Source: Galbibacter pacificus (GTDB taxonomy: Bacteria; Bacteroidota; Bacteroidia; Flavobacteriales; Flavobacteriaceae). From it: a stretch of DNA of 64,000 bases. Shown in pieces: positions 9,010 to 15,634 of this stretch. The first letter of the stretch is position 1, and each line of letters opens with the position of its first letter. The notes below the pieces were generated by a model that saw only the letters and a program-made list of their open reading frames with translations, did not search any database and was not told the origin of the DNA. Both the position numbers and the translations under genes were made by a program. The stretch covers positions 372,001 through 436,000 of the forward strand of contig NZ_JAQSVC010000003.1 of assembly GCF_029603165.1 (NCBI RefSeq). Reading direction: 5' to 3'.

Positions 9010-9025
9010 TAAAAAAAGGTTTTAA

Positions 9026-9051
9026 ACCGCATGGCGAAAACACCATGCGGT
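9026..9051 (-). terminator. Intercistronic hairpin between DUF4625 genes
   Basis: A perfect 9-bp stem (ACCGCATGG with CCATGCGGT) around an 8-base loop in the 53-base gap. On the minus strand it is followed by TTTAAAACC and seven T. It is probably a partial terminator or an mRNA stabiliser. Confidence 0.6.
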
Positions 9052-9062
9052 ATATTAATATT

Positions 9063-9842
9063 TTAGGAGGCGGTTACATCGATATGTGTTTCGTATTCAA
9101 CAACATTTCCCTCCTCGTCCTCTACTGTAAAGACTACATGGTATTCTCCGGCAGGTGCTGTAGCGGGCACGTCTATGTGTTCGTGAAACTCAACCTCTGT
9201 CTCTCCATGATAGCCTTCTTCAAAAGCTTCTTCATAATGCCATTCGGCCTCCCCTTCTCCCGGGGTCACCCCATGTGCATGCGCATCCACCGTAATGTTA
9301 TGAATTCCATGAAGCGCGTTGATCATGAACTCGGCATGAAAATCACTTCCCCTTACAACAGAAGTATCAATGGAATAATCGCTAAGGGTAATGGGGGCCA
9401 TTATTTGCAGGTGCCCTTCCACCTCTGTACTATTGCCAGCCTCATCGTTAACCGTTAAAACAACATGGTATTCCCCGGAAGGTATATTTTCGGGTACGTC
9501 TATGTGTTCGTGGAATGTCGGGTTGATTACAAGGTATTTTTCGTCTGTAAAGGTCTGTTCAAAGTCCCATTCTTCTTCCCCTTCAGTAGGCGTTAAATCG
9601 TGGGAGTGAATGGAGACTACAATACTGCTTACCGTAGCCTCGGCGTTGATTTCTGCTTCCATGTGCACATCAGAGCCTTTATAGGCAACCTGATCCGTAG
9701 AGTGCTCGCTCCCCTCTCCATATTCAAAATTTGAAATTTCGGGTGCTTTTAAGCTTAGGCCATTGTCGTCATCACTGCTACATGAGGATAATACAATTCC
9801 TAAAAAAGCGGCAATTGCTAAAAATCTAAAGTTTAATTTCAT
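9063..9842 (-). CDS. Two-domain DUF4625 His-rich lipoprotein
   Basis: A 259-residue lipoprotein with lipobox VLSSCSS. I chose ATG 9842, which gives MKLNFRFLAIAAF, over the ATG three codons upstream. It holds two tandem DUF4625 domains of about 100 residues. Each has HMEAEINAEA- or HAEFMINALH-like openings, then HSHDLTPTEGEEEWDFE or HAHGVTPGEGEAEWHYE, then FHEHIDVP and GEYHVV, and the first closes with VNDEAGN. Every domain thus shows an HxH, an HEH and a YHV His, a good geometry for binding transition metal. It follows the TonB receptor gene by about 25 bases, the position of a surface partner. Substrate is inferred. Confidence 0.75.
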   Translation of the reverse strand: MKLNFRFLAIAAFLGIVLSSCSSDDDNGLSLKAPEISNFEYGEGSEHSTDQVAYKGSDVHMEAEINAEATVSSIVVSIHSHDLTPTEGEEEWDFEQTFTDEKYLVINPTFHEHIDVPENIPSGEYHVVLTVNDEAGNSTEVEGHLQIMAPITLSDYSIDTSVVRGSDFHAEFMINALHGIHNITVDAHAHGVTPGEGEAEWHYEEAFEEGYHGETEVEFHEHIDVPATAPAGEYHVVFTVEDEEGNVVEYETHIDVTAS

Positions 9843-9867
9843 AATAATCATGTTTAAAATATTAATG

Positions 9868-12240
9868 TTAATAGAATGTTTGTGTTAGTGAAATAGAGAT
9901 GTTCCTTCCGGCTTCCGGCACATCGATGAGCCTGTAAAAACTGGTATGGTTGTAGTATTTTGTATCGAACACATTGTTCAGTTTAAAGCGGACTTCAAGC
10001 GGGGCCGTATTTTTTAAGACGTTTATTTTTGTTTGCAACGATACATTTAATACCTGGTACCCATCGGTCACTTCTTCCGGGGGAACAATCTCTTCCTGTT
10101 TTGCCGTAATCCTATAATTGGCGGTAAATACCGGGTCTTGAAGGAATAGGATTTTGTAGAATTGGTAACTCGCAGAAAACAAACCGGACAATGGCGGCGA
10201 AAATGGTATGGTAAAGCCCTCTTTCTCACCACTTACCTGTTCGGAATGCACATATTCGGCAGAAGCTTCCAATTTTAGTCTGTTGAATAACCTGGTACCG
10301 GCCTGCACTTCTCCGCCATACCTAAAGACCTTGCTTTGTGTATACTCATATATCTGCAAAGTTTCGTAATAATTGGGCGTTGGGTTTAAATAAATAAAAT
10401 TGTTGAAATAGTTCACGAACGGGCTCATGTTGATATTAAAAAGAGGTGCATCATGGCCGATTTCAACATCAATTTGGTATGACTCCTCCGGATCCAGCTC
10501 CAGGTTCCCTTTTTCATAGCGGTACATATGATAATTTACCCCATCGGAGGCCAGTTCATTGGCCAAGGGCATCCTGAAACTCTTCCCAAGGTTCAGCTTA
10601 TATGTGGTATTCTTATGGATATAGCTCAAACCGACGGAACCGCTAAAGTTCCCGAAGTTTAAATCCTTGTCCTGGGCCCTTTGTAAGTAAACATAAGAAG
10701 TGGAGCCATCTCCGTTGTTTATTGTGGAGGGGTACCAATCGTAATAAGCCTGCGTGTTTATGTATCCATAATCATAACGCAGCCCTGCCTGTAAATGGAA
10801 ATCGGGCTGTATTTCATATTGGTCGTAAACAAATACGCCAGCCATAAAACGTTTGTATGCCGGGATCAAGAAACCCCATCCGCCAATACCGTTATCCTGA
10901 AATTCTATCTGGAGCCCGGTTTCAATTGCATGCCCCCCAATTGCTTTGAGGTCATCTTTCACATTAAAAGTATAGGTGTTCTTGTTGAACTCCCTTTCTT
11001 TACTATTGGGTGGCTTAGGCATGTACCCATGGGGCACGGGCTCGGAATGCTCTTCCCTGTAGTTGTTTTGAAAGCCTACATCAAAATGCAGCAAATGCCC
11101 GTCCAAACTTATCGTTGTACTGTTGGACAGTTTAAAATGGTTTACATTATGAAAAGGCAGATCAATGTCCCTATTGGAAGTATCGTAATCTATGCTCGAG
11201 GTCCTAACCTCCAGTCCATGGGCATTGGCAAAAAATCCGTTCTTGGCATTTACATTGCTTATAAAAGTCTCGGTCTTCACCTTACCGGAAATAAAACCCA
11301 GGCTAAAACTTGCATTTGCTTCGCGTCCCGCCGTATTTCTTAAATAATTGTCATACAGTTCAAATATGTAATTCTCATAATTTATTTTATCTGTTGGAAC
11401 CTTGTAATCCCCATAGTCCCTATATGTCAATCGGCCCCGGTAAAACCAGTTGTCCTTTAGGGAATATATCCCCCCCGATATACCCAAAAGGTCGTTGTTG
11501 CTTTCTGCCAAAAGGTTTACCTCGCCCTGAAGCGTGTCCTTTTCGGGCACGGGTGAAGGCTTTATGTCCACAACCCCGGCAATGGCATCCGAGCCATACA
11601 TCAAGGATGCGGGACCCTTAACAATCTGGATACGGTCAATCCCATATTGGTCTATTTCCAGTCCGTGATCGCTCCCCCACTGCTGCGCTTCGTGTTTGAT
11701 ACCGTTTTGTACTACGCCTACACGGTTAAAGCCCAATCCACGGATTACAGGTTTGGACTGCCCCGAACCGATATTTATGGTACTGACGCCGGGAATCTTG
11801 TCCAAGGTCTGCATAAGGCTGTTTTCCCTGTTGGAATCCATAAATTCCTTTGAGGCCTCAATGGTTACGATCGGGGATTCCATAACCTGGCGATTTTTGG
11901 TTTTACCATGCAGTTCCACTTCTTCGAGCACCATATCGGTTTCGTTTAATTCCACGAGTATCCCGCTGATGTTTTTGCTAACCTCTATAGTCATTTCCTT
12001 TGGGGCATATCCCAGATAGGTCACTTTAAACATATGGCTCCCCTTTTGCAACTTCTTTACAATGAAGCTACCATCGATGGCTGATATTGCATAGGCACTG
12101 GCTCCAACAATATTTGCCCCCGAAATGGGCGCTTGGGTACGTGCATCGACAACAGTCCCACTGATTGAATAGGTTTCTTGCGCATAGGAATACGAACATA
12201 AGCCGATGCTTAAACATATTCCTAACAATTTATATAACAT
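9868..12240 (-). CDS. TonB-dependent receptor, probably for zinc
   Basis: Outer-membrane active transporter of 790 residues. It has a signal peptide (cleavage after SYAQ, about residue 20), a carboxypeptidase-regulatory-like beta domain (about 25-100), a plug domain (about 115-235) and a 22-strand barrel that ends with the aromatic residue Y (SLTQTFY). The plug contains PVIRGLGFNRVGVVQNGI followed by QQWGSDHGLEID, the pattern I associate with ZnuD-like zinc receptors rather than siderophore receptors. An extracellular segment reads REEHSEPVPHG. It precedes three DUF4625-like lipoprotein genes and the ABC genes. The 206-base upstream gap has no clear TAnnTTTG element, so it may be read from an upstream promoter. 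Confidence 0.85.
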   Translation of the reverse strand: MLYKLLGICLSIGLCSYSYAQETYSISGTVVDARTQAPISGANIVGASAYAISAIDGSFIVKKLQKGSHMFKVTYLGYAPKEMTIEVSKNISGILVELNETDMVLEEVELHGKTKNRQVMESPIVTIEASKEFMDSNRENSLMQTLDKIPGVSTINIGSGQSKPVIRGLGFNRVGVVQNGIKHEAQQWGSDHGLEIDQYGIDRIQIVKGPASLMYGSDAIAGVVDIKPSPVPEKDTLQGEVNLLAESNNDLLGISGGIYSLKDNWFYRGRLTYRDYGDYKVPTDKINYENYIFELYDNYLRNTAGREANASFSLGFISGKVKTETFISNVNAKNGFFANAHGLEVRTSSIDYDTSNRDIDLPFHNVNHFKLSNSTTISLDGHLLHFDVGFQNNYREEHSEPVPHGYMPKPPNSKEREFNKNTYTFNVKDDLKAIGGHAIETGLQIEFQDNGIGGWGFLIPAYKRFMAGVFVYDQYEIQPDFHLQAGLRYDYGYINTQAYYDWYPSTINNGDGSTSYVYLQRAQDKDLNFGNFSGSVGLSYIHKNTTYKLNLGKSFRMPLANELASDGVNYHMYRYEKGNLELDPEESYQIDVEIGHDAPLFNINMSPFVNYFNNFIYLNPTPNYYETLQIYEYTQSKVFRYGGEVQAGTRLFNRLKLEASAEYVHSEQVSGEKEGFTIPFSPPLSGLFSASYQFYKILFLQDPVFTANYRITAKQEEIVPPEEVTDGYQVLNVSLQTKINVLKNTAPLEVRFKLNNVFDTKYYNHTSFYRLIDVPEAGRNISISLTQTFY

Positions 12241-12387
12241 TGAATGTCAGGTATATTAAAATTTGTAGACAGTCCAGAGTACGGACCTTACTTTTGGGAT
12301 ATATCTTCAGAAAATCATAACCACATTTAATAAGTGCTTGGCCATTAAACTAATTTAGCCAGCGTTCTAGACAACCCTAGTTTAACG

Positions 12388-12409
12388 AACGGCGGTATTA
12401 ATTGCCGTT
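12388..12409 (-). other. Inverted repeat in the gap before the TonB receptor
   Basis: Six-base arms AACGGC and GCCGTT around 10 bases, 37 bases downstream of the preceding gene's stop. There is no T-run on either side. It may be a weak 3' end of the small His/Cys protein mRNA. Confidence 0.35.
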
Positions 12410-12446
12410 ATGGCAACTGAAACGATATATTAAAAATGAAAATGTA

Positions 12447-12749
12447 TTAAGAAATAGGCGGAGGCCTGGAGAAAAGCTGGTTAGGAATGCCTTGGGAACA
12501 ATAATGGAAATAATGCCCCTGAATTATCGGTCTTTCAACAAAAACCTCAACATTCTCAAATGTAATTTCTTCTGTTTGCGCAGGAAGGACCGGCGTATGC
12601 TCGTTTGCAACGGCATGGTCACAAACAATACAATGCGCCAAGTGGTCTTTGTCGTCACTATGGAGTATTACATGCAACCCAGCCAATTTCACCGTAACGA
12701 ATAGAGCTAGGAACAAATAAGTAATACTATGTTTTAGACGATTTTTCAT
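12447..12749 (-). CDS. Small His/Cys-rich membrane-anchored protein
   Basis: A protein of about 100 residues with one N-terminal hydrophobic segment (YLFLALFVTVKLAGLHVIL), which is either a membrane anchor or a signal peptide. The rest is a short exported tail with HSDDKDHLAHCIVCDHA, a HxxxxHxxxCxxCxH cluster typical of metal binding. The C-terminus SRPPPIS resembles other small Bacteroidota proteins found beside TonB receptors. I do not recognise a named family; DUF2946-like proteins have similar architecture. Starts at 12770, 12758 or 12749 are possible. I prefer 12749 because MKNRLKH makes a normal signal start and TATGTTTG at 12760-12767 covers the first candidate. Confidence 0.55.
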   Translation of the reverse strand: MKNRLKHSITYLFLALFVTVKLAGLHVILHSDDKDHLAHCIVCDHAVANEHTPVLPAQTEEITFENVEVFVERPIIQGHYFHYCSQGIPNQLFSRPPPIS

Positions 12750-12798
12750 AGTTGCCATACAAACATACAAAAGATTATCCGATGAAAAGAAAAATGCT

Positions 12799-12821
12799 TT
12801 TAATTATTAATGTTAATTAAA
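12799..12821. repeat. AT-rich inverted repeat upstream of small His/Cys gene
   Basis: Eight-base arms TTTAATTA and TAATTAAA around TTAATGT, about 50 bases upstream of the preferred start. It shares ATTAATGTTAAT with a site at 9861-9872. It could be a weaker operator, or chance in AT-rich DNA. Confidence 0.3.
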
Positions 12822-12888
12822 TCTTTGGCAATATTATTCTTAAAAATCTTAAAGACATAGAAAGACAGCCCTCTATTTTGACTGTATA

Positions 12889-13230
12889 CTAACAATGCTT
12901 ATGCGACCTGAAATTAATAAGGTGCCCCACAATAAGCCCGAATGCCCCAATAAATATCAAGTTGGTATGAACATGGAGCAGCATTTCCATGGCAATGGAT
13001 GTAGCAATCAAAATCAAGGATATACAGACCAAGGCCTTTAAATAATATGGAGCGTTGCCCCTTACAATTCTATAAACGGGCCATCCCCCGATACATAGAA
13101 AACCTAAATCGATAAAGCCATTATGTGAAATTCCAATGGAAAACAAAAACAGTAATGGAGCAAGCAAACAATGTATCAAGCACAATATTGCTGCATACAT
13201 TCCTATTAAATCAATGTATTTTTCCTTCAT
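12889..13230 (-). CDS. MerC-domain membrane protein
   Basis: A 113-residue inner-membrane protein with four predicted helices (about 8-30, 35-52, 60-82, 88-108). The first helix contains LCLIHCLLAPLL, the Cys-containing motif typical of MerC family proteins, which were first known as mercury uptake carriers. The C-terminus FRSHKHC is His/Cys-rich. In Bacteroidota, MerC-like proteins are often not linked to mer operons, and no merA, merR or merP is present here. The palindromic operator at 13275-13299 overlaps its promoter. I infer a role in import or buffering of zinc or a similar metal, as part of the downstream locus. Confidence 0.75.
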   Translation of the reverse strand: MKEKYIDLIGMYAAILCLIHCLLAPLLFLFSIGISHNGFIDLGFLCIGGWPVYRIVRGNAPYYLKALVCISLILIATSIAMEMLLHVHTNLIFIGAFGLIVGHLINFRSHKHC

Positions 13231-13255
13231 GAAAACGAAAATTAAATTAAAGAAG

Positions 13256-13287
13256 CAAACATAGTGAATTATTCATTAATGCGACAA
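13256..13287 (-). promoter_or_regulatory. Promoter of the MerC-domain gene
   Basis: On the minus strand, TTG at 13287-13285, 21 bases, then TATGTTTG at 13263-13256. Transcription would start near 13249, about 19 bases before the ATG. The -33 element lies inside the palindrome at 13275-13299. Confidence 0.6.
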
Positions 13288-13299
13288 CATTGCATTAAT
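13275..13299. promoter_or_regulatory. Palindromic operator, candidate Zur box
   Basis: A 25-bp inverted repeat with perfect 8-base arms ATTAATGC and GCATTAAT and a partly symmetric core. It covers the -33 element of the MerC-gene promoter, which is where a Fur-family repressor would act. Assignment to Zur follows from the gene content nearby and is inference. Confidence 0.55.
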
Positions 13300-13470
13300 A
13301 AATATTGTTTATTTTCAAACTCATCGTAATGACTTCCCATAAAAGCTTCTTCGATTTCAGCCAGCTGCTTTTAGAGTTTTCGTATAAAACCACAAGCTTT
13401 TTTCATTCAAATCATTAGTTTTGTTGCTTCGTGATGATAATCAAATTACATTTAATTTAATTTTTTTAGG

Positions 13471-15426
13471 ATGAAGAACAAATCGTTGTATCAAAAAAGT
13501 AGAATATTGCTTTTCTTCTTTCTTGCATTTACGGGCATTTCTGTAGCGCAAGTGGTGGAAAACAACCAAGGTGAATTTAGTGAGTTTATGAACCGTACAG
13601 GAAACCGTTACCGTTCTGCATCGGGGCTTCCCGGCCCTGATTATTGGCAAAACAGGGTTGATTATAAAATTAAAGCAGCACTTGACGACCAAGCACATAC
13701 GCTTACCGGGCAAATTACCATTAACTATACCAATAACAGTCCGGATGCACTTCCGTTTATATGGTTGTATTTGGAACAAAATCGTTTTACCGAAAATTCT
13801 AGGGGCACATTAACCACCCCCATTGGCGGAAACCGTTATGTTGGAGACACCGACGGCGGATACGAAATAACAAACCTTCAGGCTAAAAATGGACGGAACA
13901 CTTCTACAAAACATATCATTACCGATACCCGCATGCAAGTATGGTTTAATGAACCTATCAAGGCAAATGGCGGAACTGCATCGGTTTCCATGGATTTTAA
14001 ATATAAGGTACCTGAAAAGGGAATGGACCGCATGGGAAGGCTGGAGGTTGAAGACGGTACCATATACGCCATGGCGCAATGGTATCCAAGGGCCGCTGTA
14101 TACGATGATATTGAGGGATGGAATGTTGAGCCTTATTTGGGGGCTGGTGAATTCTATCTGGAATACGGGAACTTCGATTACGAAATTACGGCCCCATACA
14201 ATCATATTGTAGTCGGTTCTGGTCAGTTGATAAACGCCACCCAAGTAATGTCCACTACCATGAGAGACCGTATGGATAGGGCCAAAGAAAGTAATGAAAC
14301 CGTTTATATCGTAAAACCGGAAGAGGTAAACGACACTTCCATAAGGGCCAAACAAAGTGGAACCCTTACTTGGCACTTTACCATGGAAAATTCTAGGGAT
14401 GTTGCTTTTGCCTCATCCAAAGCATTTATTTGGGATGCCGCTAAAATAGATTTGCCTAGTGGGAAAAAGGCCCTGGCACAATCAGTTTACCCAAAAGAGA
14501 GCGTTGGATCTCATGCTTGGAGCCGTTCTACGGAATATTCAAAACAGGCCATTGAAAATTATTCAAACAGATGGTACGAATACCCATATCCTGTCGCTAC
14601 TAATGTGGCCGCCGATATTGGGGGCATGGAATATCCCGGACTGAACTTTTGCAGATGGACCAGTACCGGAGCCGGGCTTTGGGGGGTGACCGACCATGAA
14701 TTTGGACATAACTGGTTCCCGATGATTGTGGGTTCTAACGAAAGAAGGTATGCCTGGATGGACGAAGGTTTCAATACTTTTATCAATTATTACAGTACTT
14801 TGGATTTTGGTGAATATCCCGCCGGGCTTAATAAAACCAGAAACATGACAGGCTGGTTTAACAGCGATACGCGAGAAGGAATCGACACTTACCCGGATGT
14901 AACCAATTTGAGGAATTTAGGGATGACAGCTTATCGGAAACCGGCAATCGGACTTTTACTTTTAAGGGAGTATATTTTAGGGCCTGAACGATTTGATAAT
15001 GCTTTTAAATCATACATAAAAACCTGGGCGTACAAGCACCCACAACCAGCCGATTTCTTTAATCATATCGAGAATGTTGGTGGTGAAAATCTTTCTTGGT
15101 TCTTTAAAAATTGGTTTTACGGCACCGGAAATATCGATTTGGCCATAGAAAGTGTAAGGCAAAATGAAGAAAAAACGGCATTTATAGTTACTGTTGCCAA
15201 TAAAGGAGGAGTACCAATGCCCGTAAAAATGAAAATTACGTACCGCGACGGGACATCGGAAGAAAAAATACTCCCTGTTGAAATATGGCAACGTGGCGAT
15301 ACATGGAGTTTCTTGTTGGAAACAGACGTACTTCCAACAAGCATTGAAATTGACCCTGATAAGGTTTTGCCCGATGTAAACCCATCCAACGATGCTTGGC
15401 CAGGTCCTAATTTTTATCAGGACTAA
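13471..15426 (+). CDS. M1 family metallopeptidase
   Basis: Secreted zinc aminopeptidase-like protein of 651 residues with a signal peptide (about 1-26). The N-terminal beta domain is the M1 type. The catalytic domain holds HEFGH at 409-413 and the third ligand Glu432 in WMDEGFNTF; the HExxH-x18-E spacing is exactly that of gluzincins. Upstream of it, GGMEYPGLN matches the substrate-recognition GAMEN motif in degenerate form, as is common in Bacteroidota M1 members. The C-terminal part continues to a Pro/Asn-rich tail. It stands alone between the divergent metal locus and the iron module, and an intrinsic terminator follows 30 bases after the stop. Confidence 0.9.
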   Translation: MKNKSLYQKSRILLFFFLAFTGISVAQVVENNQGEFSEFMNRTGNRYRSASGLPGPDYWQNRVDYKIKAALDDQAHTLTGQITINYTNNSPDALPFIWLYLEQNRFTENSRGTLTTPIGGNRYVGDTDGGYEITNLQAKNGRNTSTKHIITDTRMQVWFNEPIKANGGTASVSMDFKYKVPEKGMDRMGRLEVEDGTIYAMAQWYPRAAVYDDIEGWNVEPYLGAGEFYLEYGNFDYEITAPYNHIVVGSGQLINATQVMSTTMRDRMDRAKESNETVYIVKPEEVNDTSIRAKQSGTLTWHFTMENSRDVAFASSKAFIWDAAKIDLPSGKKALAQSVYPKESVGSHAWSRSTEYSKQAIENYSNRWYEYPYPVATNVAADIGGMEYPGLNFCRWTSTGAGLWGVTDHEFGHNWFPMIVGSNERRYAWMDEGFNTFINYYSTLDFGEYPAGLNKTRNMTGWFNSDTREGIDTYPDVTNLRNLGMTAYRKPAIGLLLLREYILGPERFDNAFKSYIKTWAYKHPQPADFFNHIENVGGENLSWFFKNWFYGTGNIDLAIESVRQNEEKTAFIVTVANKGGVPMPVKMKITYRDGTSEEKILPVEIWQRGDTWSFLLETDVLPTSIEIDPDKVLPDVNPSNDAWPGPNFYQD

Positions 15427-15454
15427 CTTGAAAATATATCACTAACTATAACTT

Positions 15455-15484
15455 AAAGACCGCCTTTTAGACGGTCTTTTTTAT
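15455..15484 (+). terminator. Intrinsic terminator after the M1 peptidase
   Basis: An 8-bp stem (AAAGACCG with CGGTCTTT), a 9-base loop and a T-run. Confidence 0.8.
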
Positions 15485-15560
15485 TATTCATATACTAATA
15501 AAACCAAGTAAAAAGGTTATGTTTTTATACTTTAGAAGCTATTTCGTTAAAAATTGAATA

Positions 15561-15594
15561 TTGTTTTCTTAGAAGTCTTTTTTAATTACATTTG
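15561..15594 (+). promoter_or_regulatory. Promoter of the siderophore receptor gene
   Basis: TTG at 15561-15563, 23 bases, then TACATTTG at 15587-15594. Transcription would begin near 15601, inside the Fur-like box. Confidence 0.55.
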
Positions 15595-15599
15595 CATTT

Positions 15600-15618
15600 A
15601 TTTAAACTAAGTCTAAAT
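15600..15618. promoter_or_regulatory. Fur-like operator of the iron module
   Basis: A 19-bp palindrome ATTTAAACTAAGTCTAAAT with one mismatched pair around a central A. It overlaps the predicted transcription start of a TonB siderophore receptor gene. The sequence resembles the ATTTAGAnnnnTCTAAAT type seen in flavobacterial iron genes (from memory) and fits repression by iron-loaded Fur. Confidence 0.6.
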
Positions 15619-15634
15619 TAAAATAAGAAGCGAT

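Noticed and set aside
10795-11343. 182-codon open frame on the plus strand inside the zinc-type TonB receptor gene
   Set aside because: It is antisense to a conserved barrel, has no recognisable domain and no promoter; the other long antisense frames (for example 4130-4543, 13810-14376, 24847-25371 and 21938-22345) were dropped for the same reason.
12889-13230. Mercury resistance operon
   Set aside because: Only a MerC-like protein is present; there is no MerA, MerP, MerT or MerR, and the neighbours point to metal acquisition.
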